Source of the DNA: Amphimedon queenslandica
Lineage: Eukaryota; Porifera; Demospongiae; Haplosclerida; Niphatidae
Direction of reading: 5' to 3'
NCBI RefSeq assembly: GCF_000090795.2
Contig: NW_003546249.1
Location: forward strand, 161,994-196,471
DNA length: 34,478 nucleotides
A model generated the notes under the pieces. It searched no databases, was not told where the DNA came from, and was given only the letters and a program-made list of their open reading frames with translations. This document shows positions 1-10,330 of this stretch, piece by piece; position 1 is the first letter of the stretch; each line of letters starts with the position of its first letter. A program made the translations under genes and the position numbers.

Positions 1-115
1 TAGAAGTAATTTTGGTTGTTATAGTTGTACAAAAAGGAAGTAAAAAAGAAACAGCAACAAAACTGGGAACAAAACTAAATAGAGAAATGCAAAGAATAAT
101 AATAATAGGAAGCAA

Positions 116-714
116 ATGGAAGATTTCATAGATAAAAATAGATCAAATGCCAGAGCATACTATATAAGACAATGTAACAGGGTCAAAAGCATAGCATATA
201 AAATCAGTAAAAAGTATAAGACTGCTTCTGCAAAGGTTTATTCCAAGCAGTTTCATGCATTGAACCCAGGTTATATATTGCAAAAATATAAAAATTGGTA
301 TTACAAAAACAAGGATGCAAAAACTAGTAAGTCAACTTGCTATTCCAAAAAAATATATAATGCTAATCCAGTCCCTAAAAAGATAAAATCTTTAAATTAT
401 TCAAGAGCAACATATTCTAATGATACACAGCCAAAGCAGCAACAATCTAGAGATCATTATCAAAAGAATCCGATCCCCCAAAAAATAAAATCAAAGGAAC
501 GCTACAAAAAAAATTCTGGACCTCAAAAACAACTCCTTGAAACGATATGATGAGAATAGAGATGCAATATTACGTGCAACAAAAGATAAATTTTTACAAT
601 ATAATTTTTTTGATAATGAAATGGAGATATTAAAGATGGCACTAAATAAAGAAAATAAGCGTCTAAATAAAGATTATTATGAACGTAATTATAGTCACAT
701 ATTGTATAGATAAC
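116..714 (+). pseudogene. Helitron polyprotein N-terminal Lys/Tyr-rich repeat region
   Basis: The first 144-codon frame is very basic and repeats a loose unit of the form Tyr, several polar residues, Asn-Pro, a hydrophobic residue, then Lys-Lys-Ile-Lys. Examples are the NPVPKKIKS and NPIPQKIKS segments. Around 520-540 the reading moves by one base into a frame that continues with LKRYDENRDAILRATKDKF and runs to a stop near 712, so a frameshift joins the two. Basic N-terminal repeats of this kind are, from memory, common ahead of the helicase in animal Helitron proteins. No catalytic role can be assigned, and nucleic-acid binding is a guess from charge. The start codon at 116 is only the first in-frame ATG. 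Confidence 0.6.
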
Positions 715-906
715 GGTCTAATTACTCATTGCCTGCACCAAAATAGTGAAGCAAAGGAGTATTATTTAATTAAAATTATTGAAGCATTACATTACAGCCC
801 TGAAATAGTTGATGATTTATTGCCATCATGTAGACAGTAAATGTAATGTTGCATCAAGCATATTGTTAGAATTAGTTTTGAAAAACAGATCCCACAAAGT
901 GCCACA

Positions 907-1445
907 TTGATACGTGCATCAAATAGCATTAGGAAATCGAAGTTAAATAGCTTTAGTGATTTTGGTGAGCAATGTCACACAAAAAATAGTGAGCCTTATT
1001 TTTATGAATCAGCAAATTTATATCCTAATGATAACTCTGATAGCCAATTAGATAGTCCAATTGCAATCACTGTTGATACAAATGGCATTTGTTATGTAGC
1101 AGGGATTGTTGATGTATCGTGTATTGAAAGAGTAGAAGAATGTAATGATGATAGTGATTCTAAAGATGACAATTTTGATAGTAATAGAATGTATACTAAT
1201 AAGAGAAAGCCTGCCATCAAATGGTACTATACAGACAGGTGCAAGCCTTTATTAGAGAGTGACATTAGTTCTATTATTGAAGTTAGACAATATTTTGATG
1301 AACCTATTAAATAATTGAGGAAGCATTTAGATGCATGTGACAATTGTCCCAATAATCATTATATGTCAAAATCCCTGCATGCTGAAGAAATAGATCAAGT
1401 GCATGAACATGATTTTTGTGACAATGCAAATGTAACGATGATTGT
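907..1445 (+). pseudogene. Helitron polyprotein, acidic spacer with Cys/His cluster
   Basis: The open frame 907-1314 is acidic in its second half (runs of Asp and Ser near residues 75-92). It ends in a stop after which the same frame continues with a segment containing Cys, Asn-Cys and His residues (around 1330-1420). This could be a remnant of the small zinc-binding region usually found ahead of the DUF6570-like part. The sequence between 715 and 906 shows short matching frames but several stops. It lies in line with the neighbouring Helitron fragments, which is the main reason to count it as part of the element. No domain could be named. Confidence 0.45.
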
Positions 1446-1555
1446 TAAAAATAGGTGAAAATAATGTTGAAAAATATTTTAAATATTCAGAAATTGTTTG
1501 TGAAAGGATAGGCCATCCTATTATGTGAAATAAAAAAGATACTGAATGTAAAAGC

Positions 1556-2760
1556 ATGCTGCGTATTATACGCAATGCATCTGTTCATTATCCTTTGTTG
1601 AGATGCCTTTTGAAACACGTTTATGTTGCCGGAAATGCCCATTTAACAATAGATATAATTGATTCTTCCCTTGCTGATGGTGATTTAGCACGATTGATAG
1701 ATTTAAAAATTAATGAAGCCGATGAGACTGAATTTCATAATGTGTATTACGCTATAAATGATGGTGAAGAAGACCCATTTAGTATACCAAACTTAGATAC
1801 TGTCCTTTATTTTCAGTATTCAGATGTTATTGATGAATTTAAGAAAGCTTTGTCTGATCAGGCTGTTAATGCTTGTTGTAGCTGTGAGGGGCTTTTCAGA
1901 AAAAAGTCTGTCACTGAAGCTAAAAATTTAGATAGTGATGTTTGGAATATCCTATTACCTATTATTAGGAAAAATGAAGTTCCAGCACGTTGTGTGCTCA
2001 ATGGGTTAAAGTGTGAGCCACTACCTAAAGAATTTGAAAATTTGGATCCTTTAAGTTGCCAGTTAATGCAGAGAGCAAAATGTTTTCAGACAATTGTTAG
2101 GCTAGGCACACACACCTTAAAAGTGCCTAAATATAATTCTTTGAAGGCTCTGAAAGGTGCAATGTTTTATTTACTTCTTCCATTAGAAAAAACCATGAAA
2201 AATTTAAATGAGATTTGTACAGATTCTAATCATTTGCCTAATCCAGAACTTTATATTATTATTAATGGACAGCCTACTAAATCAAATAATGTCTGGCGTA
2301 GTTTAGCTGATGTAAATAAAATAAAAGAAGCACTAAGAAAATTAAAAGAAATAAATTGGCTTTATAGAAACGTAGATGATGATTCCATTGACGAATCGTC
2401 TAAAAACGTTATACAAGTAGTTAGCAATACTACTTGTAAAATGCTTGAAAAAGCAAATGGTCAAGATTTAGAAGGCCTTTCGGCATATACGATTAGAAAT
2501 CTTGATAGTAAAATTGCAACAGGTTCTGATATCAGTCAATATAAATTAATGAATGTAACAGAAGCGCCTATAGACATTAGGCAAGAGCATCTTGATTTGT
2601 TATGCTTTCCTACTGTATTTCCAAGTGGACAATATGGAGAGCATCATCCCAGACATATCTTCCAGCACAGACTTTATCATTTAGTGAATACATAAAATCA
2701 AGAAAAATCCCTGATTTCGTAGAAATCATTCATATTGTTTGCACTATTATGAAAATTAAA
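1556..2760 (+). pseudogene. Helitron polyprotein, DUF6570-like region and start of Helitron-like N domain
   Basis: This is the longest intact frame of the element, 379 codons. It has a CCSC pair near residues 105-110, then a stretch resembling the DUF6570 family: PARCVLNGLKCEPLP followed by a segment of the LSCQLMQRAKCFQTIVRLG type and the LKGAMFYLLLP core. Near residue 345 it enters the conserved opening of the Helitron-like N (Rep) domain, LLCFPTVFPSGQYGEHHPR. It breaks at 2695. A shifted frame carries a few more recognisable residues (EYIKSR) before coding similarity ends at about 2760. The first in-frame ATG at 1556 is unlikely to be a real start. Family names are from memory of conserved motifs. 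Confidence 0.75.
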
Positions 2761-2780
2761 AATTAACAAGGCCTTAAAAA

Positions 2781-3203
2781 CTGATCAATGATGTTGCAAA
2801 TAGCTTGAAATCATGCAATAAAATATACTATCTCAAACGAAATGAAAAAGAAGTTCGATTCAATGACTACAATCCTTTACTGTTGAAATTGTGGCGTGCA
2901 AATTTGGACTTGCAATACACAGCAGAGAGGAGTCTTTCCTTAACAGAGTATGTAACTCGATATGTCACTAAAGCAGAAAAGAGTCATGCACAGGACTTAT
3001 GGGATGAAGTCAGCAGCTGTGACAACATATACAGCAGGCTTTGGAAAATCAGCCAAAAATTACTTCAAGCTAAAAAAGTAGAACTATATGAAGCTAGCGA
3101 TCTTCTTGGTGAAAGATTATACATGAAATCAGTAACTGTACAGTACGTTAATGTGTACTTACCTCAAAAGAGGAGCAGAAAAATCAAAAACTATTCATAT
3201 TGA
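2781..3203 (+). pseudogene. Helitron Rep C-terminal part with the double-Tyr motif
   Basis: The frame opens after a stop at 2775 and reads through without an ATG. It contains the NPLLLKLWRANLDLQY segment typical of Helitron Rep proteins, followed by EYVTRYVTKAEKS (around 2946-2985). In that motif two tyrosines three residues apart match the spacing of the catalytic Y2 motif that attacks DNA during rolling-circle nicking. The upstream HUH histidines that should coordinate the metal ion are absent, so this Rep could not be active. The C-terminal part (YEASDLLGERL) leads toward the helicase linker. The frame shifts again near 3200-3210. Confidence 0.75.
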
Positions 3204-3209
3204 ACTAAA

Positions 3210-3581
3210 ATGGATCGATCTTCGAAAGACATCTTTAATCCTAGTATAATTGAAGACTTTTATCCAACAAGACTGAATAACATGGAAGGTGTATCTCTTT
3301 ATGAATTTAATTACAAATTTGATAAAATAGGAGAAAATGGAGAAAGAGAATACAAACTTCAATCAAAGCCAGTCCTTCCAAACCATAGGAAATTTAATGC
3401 TATGCAAGAAGCGGAAAGAGACGATTTTTATTACTTGCTAATATTTTTATTTGTGCCTTTCAGAGAAGAGAGCACACTTGTAATGGAAGGAGAAACAATG
3501 GAAGAAGCTTTTAGGTGTCACAGAGAAGCATCTATACGTGGCTTTGAAAATCATTTCAACAAACTACAGAAATTCCAATAG
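3210..3581 (+). pseudogene. Helitron polyprotein, linker between Rep and helicase
   Basis: A 123-codon frame carries segments conserved between the Rep and helicase parts of animal Helitron proteins: RSSKDIFNPSIIEDFYPTR, SLYEFNYKFD, the [16 protein letters not shown] hydrophobic core, and EEAFRCHREASIRGF. The last 25 residues align with the region just ahead of the Pif1 helicase. The frame ends at a stop after 3581, and the protein continues in another frame (LPDNKKDEPELLGK, from about 3605). The ATG at 3210 sits inside the coding sequence and reflects a one-base shift from the previous fragment, not a real start. Confidence 0.7.
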
Positions 3582-3589
3582 TTGATGCA

Positions 3590-5130
3590 AGAAATAAAGC
3601 TGGTTTTACTGAAGAACTTCCTGATAACAAAAAAGATGAGCCTGAATTACTGGGTAAAATAATGGAAGCAGTAGCTGATATTGCTGACATGCATATAAAT
3701 GTACCAAAATTAACATTACAGCAAAGAGAGACAATGCTTAATGTAGATCAAAAAAGAATTTTTGATAAAATTAAGAGCAATTTTACAAGTCAAAATAACG
3801 TAAAGACTTATTAGAGAATGAGTCTTCAAGGCTACTTAAAAGTAGATAAGATAATATCAAACCGCTAAGGATGTTTATTAGTGGTATAGTTGGAACTGGT
3901 AAATCTATTTTAATAAAGGCAATAAAATGTCTAGTGGATGACATATGACATCCAAAAAGTGGTGAATTATGTGTGCTATAGTAGCACCAGCAGGTATAGC
4001 TGCATTTAATGTAGGCGGACTAACAATACATAGATTATTTCAGCTACCAATAAAGCATGAGGGAAAGACAGCTGGATATTGGGCATTGAGTAAAGAAGCT
4101 CAGAAGAAGATAAAAATGACACTTAAAAAATAAAAAATTATAATAGTAGACGAGGTACCTATGGTATCCAATCTAAATCTAGCATACTTACAGATGCGCT
4201 TAGAAGATATATTTGAAACTAATGAATGGTTTGGATCCAAAAATATTTTATTTGTAGCTGACCTCTTACAATTGCCACCTGTTAATGGTAGGCCAGTATT
4301 TAAAAAAATTAGCAACAATCTAGTAAAAAATAGACTTGAGCAGCAAATGCAGTTAACATATGGAAAGAAACAGTAGAATATGATGAATTAACAATCAAAG
4401 AGCAACAAAAAGGAGACGAAACTTTCTTTAAGATGCTTGATTCTGTTAGGCATGGCTGTCTGACTGATGAAACTATTGATACGCTTAAGACTCGTGTATT
4501 TAAGGTTTCAATACAAGAAACATATAAGGAATTGGAAAGTAAAGGAACAAATTCTGCAATTTGCCTATTTTCTTAGGTAGACACCTGACAGAAAATCAAT
4601 GAATCAATGTTAGAAAGTCTAGAAACTGAGAAAATAGAATTAGCATGTGTTGTTAATGATGAAAGTGGCAGCACAGCAAAATTTGACAAAAAAAAGAAAA
4701 AAAATTATAGAAACTAAAAGATCAACCAAGCAAAACAGCTGGTTTAAAAACTGTATTGTCTTTAGCAGTACGCTGTAGAGTAATGCTAAGACGTAATATT
4801 GATGTGACAGTAGGATAAGTTTTTGGTGCAATTGGTACAGTAGTGGGTATTTATGCTACACATTTATCAAATTTGATCATATTGATGTACCTTGTGACAT
4901 AGAAAGGGTTACATCTAGATTTATGCTATCTAAGAATTTGTATATACGTAGGAAACAGTTTCCCCTTATACTTTCTTATGCTATTACTATACATAAATCT
5001 CAGGGCCTCTCACTAAATACAGCCATGATTGATTTATCGACTGATATTTTTTAGGATGGTATGGCATATGTTGCATTGTTTCGTGTACGTACATTAAATA
5101 AATTACATTTATTATCATTTGATCCTCTCT
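3590..5130 (+). pseudogene. Pif1-family (SF1B) helicase domain of Helitron, heavily disrupted
   Basis: Helicase motifs are visible in order across several frames. Motif I (Walker A) is GIVGTGKS at 3883-3906. Motif Ia is APAGIAAFNVGG then TIHRLFQLP at about 3983-4050. Motif II is IIIVDEVPMVS at about 4138-4170. Motif III is DLLQLPPVNG near 4261-4290. The late motif with HKSQGLSLNTAMIDLS is near 4990-5040, and motif VI with YVALFRVRT is near 5070-5095. The region 4377-4980 is the worst preserved, with many stops. In motif VI the usual Ser before Arg-Val-Arg is Phe. The family unwinds DNA 5' to 3' using ATP, and in Helitrons it drives strand displacement. The copy cannot produce a working enzyme. 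Confidence 0.85.
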
Positions 5131-5138
5131 CTGTTAAA

Positions 5139-5735
5139 GAAAGTAGTCCGTGCATTAACGAAATTAACCGCCTCAGAAGTAAATTTCAGAATGACTTACC
5201 TCAATTCAAGAAAAGTAAAGGAAAGAAGAGAAAGATTCAAGTGACTGGTATAATTGATGATCGTGAACCTTGTAGTAAGAATGCCAAGGTGTCTGTAAGT
5301 CATGTACAAAGTACTAGTAATAGTACTGTCAGTAGCAATAAACATAAGAGTGCTGATTACAAAAGTCTAATTGCCCCAAAAAGAGTAAAATTTGTGACGA
5401 TAATGCTTTAAATAAGGATTGCACCCAAAAAAGAAAAGTTGATGTAGACAGTAGTACTGACAATTGTGCTTTGGTATTGCCTCGCTCAAAAAAGATGATA
5501 AATTAATTGTTTCAATTAATTTGAAAGACTTAAAAACCAAATTTAATGTCCAAGACGATGATAGTTGTAGTAGTCTCATTGTATCTATAAAACTCTCAAA
5601 CATGAAATGTAAACCAAAAGATGATAAAACCAAGTGTGTTGTAAAAAATGACCATTGTAGTAGTAGTCTGATTTTCTCTATAAAACTCTCAAGCAATAAA
5701 TTAAAGACAAGTAATCCAAAAAAAGATGATGTCAT
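5139..5735 (+). pseudogene. Linker with three hydrophobic-strand repeats between helicase and OTU
   Basis: After the helicase end the protein is Lys/Ser-rich (KKSKGKKRK near 5215) and low in complexity. From 5490 three related units follow: LIVSINLKDL, SLIVSIKLSNMK and SLIFSIKLSSNK. Each is preceded by Asp or Ser/Cys residues and separated by 25-30 residues containing KDD. The repeat is also visible in the DNA as recurring tgtagtagt..ctc runs. The join between frames falls near 5400-5460. The short four-hydrophobic core beside acidic/Ser residues resembles a SUMO-interacting motif, but that reading is speculation. Alternatively these are simple degenerate linker repeats. Confidence 0.55.
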
Positions 5736-5739
5736 TTTT

Positions 5740-6338
5740 GAAGAGCCTCCCAACCCAGATATTGTGAGGAGACAATGGGATTACGTTTATTACCCTGGTA
5801 ATGAAGAATTTCAAAGAAGGTGGTGTGAGATGTTGAATTTCAAATTTGTCACAGCTGCTAGAATCTTACCTGGTAGTCCAACAACACCATTGTCTGATGA
5901 AAGAGTTCCTAATAGTACTCTTGATGTCCCTGGTGACGGGAACTGTTTATTTTATGCCCTTTCATATCTCATTACTGGGTCAATTTCTCAGCATTACGAA
6001 TTACATAAAGCAATTGTTAGTAATATGCCAAACTGTGAAGAAGAATTGTTTAATAGTACATTAAGTGCAACCAGATATTCAAGCATATATGATTACATAA
6101 ATAAGTCAAAATGTATAGAAATTTTGTGTGGGCCACTGACACAGAGATTATTACATTATCTGCAATATTAGGTACAACCATATATTCATATTCACTAACT
6201 CCTACTTTTGTTGGCTGGGCTAGATATGGAACCCAAACTTTATATGGCATTCCTTGTGATACTAATACACTTGCTTTGTATTTGAAGCATGTTGGTACTA
6301 ATCATTTCCAAGCAGTTAAATCCATTAATATTTCTTAA
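5740..6338 (+). pseudogene. OTU-type cysteine protease domain at Helitron C-terminus, frameshifted
   Basis: The OTU catalytic signature is clear: VPGDGNCLFYALSYLITG (around 5926-5980), with the Asp and nucleophile Cys in the usual DGNC setting. A one-base shift at about 6110-6125 moves the reading to a second frame with TDTEIITLSAILGTTIYSY, and this ends in the catalytic-His segment NHFQAV (around 6300-6315). Spacing from Cys to His is about 120 residues, normal for OTU. Members remove ubiquitin or related modifiers from proteins, and OTU domains fused to Helitron polyproteins have been described in animals. An upstream helix-rich stretch (NPDIVRRQWDYVYYPGNEEF) starts the domain. All catalytic residues remain but the frame is broken. 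Confidence 0.85.
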
Positions 6339-6340
6339 GC

Positions 6341-8369
6341 ATTGATTGTTGATAGAAGTGGGTATGGTGAATGGGAGGTCCATCATCTTAAAAACATTGG
6401 TTGTTTAATGTTACTTGTATTTCCGGCTAGTCCAATGTGAATGATGTGTGAGTGTGTCTAAAAACCATTGGTGCATATCCACCCAGTATTGCTCAGTATG
6501 AAGAGATCTAACTGCATTTAGGAAGTGAGATTAATGAAGGTATAACAAATGACAGTGTATATTGATTACTTGTTACTATAATGGAAAGGGAGAGGGTGTG
6601 AAAGAGGTTTACAGTTCATTAGTTTTAAGAATTGATTCAAATTTGTGTGACTATCATTTATGTAGGACAGAGGGTTAGGAAGGCAGGAAGCTGTCATTAT
6701 CAAATCTGGACCTTTTTTGTGGCTTGTACTACATGTTTATTACAAATAACAGGTGCTTATGGATCTGGGCTCTGCTAAAAAATTTTGGAAGTCCTGACAA
6801 GAAAAATTTTTGAGTAACATTAAAATTTGTTATTATACATGTAGTATTATTCATGCAGTGATTCTGTACATATAATAAATAATGATCATGCATGTTAATG
6901 CTGCCATCAATGCTGTGCACAATACATATATGTAAATGCTTGCCAGCTGATATTGCGCATAATGCTGCAATCAATGCTGTGCGCATTATTAAGTTAATGC
7001 TTGCCGGCTGATGTTGCGCATTTGAATGATGCTGCCATCATTGTGTGCGCATAATAAATGCTTGCCACTTGATGTTGTGCATCTTTTATTGATGATTGTT
7101 GTAACATGTGCATGTTCTCATTAACAAAAAAATATTGTTTGCACATTGGAAATTCTTCATGTACACAATGTTATTATTTATTAAGCAGGTCATGAAAGTA
7201 TCTTAACTGAGGATAGCATTAGTAAGCAATATGACATGTATGTCTAAAATACACGCAAAAGTGACGCATGCACAAATATGTATCATCCAATCAGAAACAT
7301 TGTAGATGCTACCATTATCATTATTAGTTAGTACATGTATGTCACATTCATAATTTATACAGGTACATGTACTTACTTGGCACAAGGACTACAATGTGGC
7401 GCTAAAGAGTGAGGTCAGACTTAGAATGAGACTCAAAGGTGAAGGGGATGTTCCTCTATGTGAGCACCTGTATCTTGTTGGTGGTTTGTAATGTATGCTT
7501 GTGACAAACATAAGGTATATCATGCGTATATGCATGTATATGTTTAGAATAGTGTACATGTAGTGGATTTTTGATGCATTTATTGTGCTTCAAGTGTTTG
7601 ATGATTAGCATGCATGAATTTCATCCTTTTATAGTTTGTTGTATAATGCAGTTATAAGGAATACAAAAGTTCCATGTGATTGGTAATAAGGTTTGTTCAC
7701 CATTACTGTTTGTACTATTGTCATTATTAGCCCGTGTGTTTACATTGCTTGCGTTTGATGTGTTTTTGTTACTATGCTTTACAAGTATTGACAGCTGGAA
7801 AGGATTTGATGATTCAGCAATACTTTTACTTGATATTGGAATGTGCAATTACTGCAATATAATTAAAGGCTATTCTGGTTTTAGATTCTTGTAACTAAAT
7901 TAATTTCTTTATTACGTGTAACTAAATTTTTTGTTGTAGGTCCTTGATCATTAGTTTATCACACTGCAGGAGGCAACAGTTTTTAGCCTTATTGGTTTCA
8001 CATTATTGTAGTCTTAGCAATGGATTATGTAGCAAGATTGCATATTGTGTGATTACAACACTACTGACTTATGTATTTTGTAATAGGTAATGGTTCAAGG
8101 TTATATCTATATTCTTTCATTGGTTATGTCATTAACTATGGCCACAGTAAGTAGTGTAAATGATGTATTATTAACATGTACGTATCTATTATTGTAGGAA
8201 GATGGAATCTGAAGTATTAAAGCATTTTGCCTTGCTGAGCAATTCATCATTTTGATCATTATACTATTGTATTTTAGATTTTGCTTTTTGCGCTGTAAAA
8301 TAATTGACATTTTTGTTTTTAAAATGCTACTTATAATAAATTTTTAAGTTAATGAAAGTTATAGTATTT
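6341..8369. other. Non-coding, AT-rich interval
   Basis: No coding stretch was supported on either strand; open frames here are short and lack recognisable motifs. It contains a three-unit tandem repeat (listed separately) and many TACATGTA-like words. The first few hundred bases may be the Helitron 3' untranslated region, but no 3' terminus could be placed. Confidence 0.6.
6898..7082 (+). repeat. Three-unit degenerate tandem repeat of about 62 bp
   Basis: Units at 6898-6960, 6961-7024 and 7025-7082 share the order AATGCTGCCATCAATG, TGTGCGCA, AATGCTTGCC, CTGATGTTGCGCAT with small differences. The unit ends contain TGCGCA, a short palindrome. Length is 58-64 bp per unit. Function unknown. It lies just downstream of the Helitron coding region. 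Confidence 0.8.
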
Positions 8370-10152
8370 GGTAATGTTTCCTCCACCCCTTCGCCCCTGC
8401 CAGCGCCACAGCCTCTTGGTCGTCTGGGTAAGTTCATGTACTAAAATGAAAAGAGATTATATATATAATAAAGTATTGTAAAACTTTACAATTTCTCTAT
8501 TGAGTCTCCTGAGTTAGGGTGTGCAACAAAAAAATGAATATGCACAGAAGTTTTTTTCACTTGTTTATACCTTTCAAATATTGATTATGAAAATAATATG
8601 ACACCAGAAATTAATATTCAGAAATGGTTCTGGAGAAAACCCAAGAAAACTTATCTGGCAGCCATTGCAAGGTTAAAATTTCAAACTCCGCCCGGGCACA
8701 TGAACTTCATGAAGGCTATGGAGATGGCTAAAAGTGGCCAACAGCAAGCACTTAGTCTAAGGTATATAGGCAGACTGCTTTTAACCAGGAAAACCCGGTT
8801 GTGAGTCATTTTTGATTGAAATTTATTAGCTTAGAGTCCCACCCGACCCGCAAAACGCGCGTCTCATTTTTCACATTAGCAGTTGTTTTTCTCCCTCATG
8901 CCTGCTTTTTATACTATACTGTCCAAGTTATGCATGGCAGAATTTTTAGCCTGCTTCGGCTTCGTTTGCCACCTGGTGATGTGAGTGTATTGGCTGGTAG
9001 CCATTTTTAAGTGGAAGTCCTTGTTTAGAACTCAATTAATTACTGTTTTTCATTTCTATTTTAGGCCATGGCTACATCATTACTATTAGGTACAATGGGA
9101 TGCATTATACTTCATACTTTATTACTTAATGCATTGATAGCAACTCCAACAATCTCATTGATCTTTTGGAGGAAGCTGAAGATTTATCTGCTGCTAGTAG
9201 AAAGAGTATTTCAGAAGTCTTGTATTCATTGTTTCAGTTACGCTACCCTCATGTCACTGTTGGCCGGCCACAGAGATTGTACGATGCTGCAAAGAGAGTT
9301 GCAGGGCCAACTCACTCATCACTAAGGGGAGCCAGTAAGCTGAGTGGCTCATCTCTCAGTCTGTACAGGGCAAAGGAGTGGTTACCTCGAAGCTGAATTC
9401 AACTGGAAGCATCATCTGAAGGTAATACGTATTTTCACTTATGGCACAGTTAGGCTATTAATATTATATGAGATTTTTGACCCATCCCTCTTTGTTTGTA
9501 ATGTTATAGGTACAGGGCCTCTTTTTCTTATTTGATTATTACCATAATGTCTAAATGAAGAGTGTTTGGCTAAAGTTTATGACCAAGTTGAAAACAATAA
9601 ATCACCTTCCTGGTATCTGAGGGGAATTCCAGATTATGGATTCTATCAAGATCTACATAAATTTTTGAAGAAATGGCCTCACACTCAAAACTCCACTGAG
9701 GTAGCCATTGGAAAGTTCTATTCTGTCATTGATTTGAACTTGAGAAATAAAGGATTACGCCCCGATAATGCATACAGATTTGTTGATAGGCTTGTCTCAT
9801 CGAAGTGTTCATGTGATTCAGTATTGAAATATGGATTAGATGCTGATGCTAACTTACAGACACAAGTCAAGGAATGTATTAAGTTCACTCAAACGTTGAT
9901 TACAGAGTTAGAAGTGAAGAGGCAGCGAGATGAAGCTGAAAAGAAATTGAGCAGCACACAGGTTACACTTAAAGAGGCACTAGATGAAGTAAAGTTAGGG
10001 ATGACTCTAATTCTTGCGACTCTGAGTCAAGTTTCGTCTTCGAGACTGGTTTGAATCAACAGTTTCTGACTATAATAAAATATTAGGGAAAAATGCAGCT
10101 TTATCTACAGCTCTTACTTCACTTCAGAGTGAACTTTCAGAAACCTTACTGT
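8370..10152 (+). pseudogene. Truncated plus-strand copy of the Pro-rich/coiled-coil/Tudor-like gene
   Basis: This is an inverted duplicate of the 5' half of the minus-strand gene at 14735-10331. Exon-like blocks match it. The end of exon 1 is before a GTAAGT donor at 8428. Exon 2 is about 8622-8759, with FWRKPKKTYLAAIARLKF and a GTATAT donor. Exon 3 is about 9066-9420, after a TTTTAG acceptor and before GTAATA, and contains LIDLLEEAEDLSAASRKS. Exon 4 starts after TTATAG at about 9511 and contains the long frame 9566-10054 with FYSVIDLNLRNKGLRPDNA. Introns are kept at the same places, so this arose by DNA duplication. After EALDEVK (about 9993) it diverges to an Asp/Ser-rich ending that stops near 10152 with one frameshift. 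Stops in exons 3 and 4 make it a pseudogene. Confidence 0.8.
8516..9993 (+). repeat. Left arm of 1.45-kb inverted duplication
   Basis: The sequence from AGGGTGTGCAAC at 8516 to GATGAAGTAAAG near 9993 matches the reverse complement of 14402-12950 throughout, including introns, with scattered substitutions and small indels. Weaker similarity continues outward to about 8370 at the end of exon 1. The arms are separated by about 2.95 kb containing the rest of the right-hand gene. Confidence 0.9.
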
Positions 10153-10330
10153 AAACAATTTATTGTTAATGCCAGAGTAAGAATTATTGTTATGTTTAGT
10201 TAGTTATTGTTGTTTTTGGAATAACATGGATCATTGTAGTTTTGAAATAATTATGAAAAGAAAAATTAAAAAAATTTGAAGTGTGAATCGCAAATCCTGT
10301 AATAATAAAAAGCACAAATCAGTGAACTAG

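Larger units (their letters stand above)
1..6340 (+). mobile_element. Decayed Helitron (Rep/Pif1 helicase plus OTU) element
   Basis: A run of plus-strand open frames lies in the order expected of an animal Helitron polyprotein: Lys-rich N-terminus, DUF6570-like region, Helitron-like N domain start, Rep Tyr domain, Pif1 superfamily helicase, variable linker, OTU cysteine protease. Stops and frameshifts interrupt it at least ten times, so the copy is dead. The segment that should carry the HUH metal-binding motif, between about 2700 and 2780, is missing. Neither terminus could be identified: the 5' end may lie upstream of the window, and no convincing CTRR-plus-hairpin 3' end was found after 6340. 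Helitrons move as rolling-circle elements using Rep nicking and helicase unwinding. Confidence 0.9.

Noticed and set aside
6341..6900. Helitron 3' terminus (CTRR with hairpin)
   Set aside because: CTAG/CTAA words are frequent in this DNA and no adjacent GC-rich hairpin was found, so no terminus is claimed.
7621..7894. Overlapping frames on both strands near 7620-7890
   Set aside because: Hydrophobic, motif-free and mutually antisense, with no splice or neighbour support.
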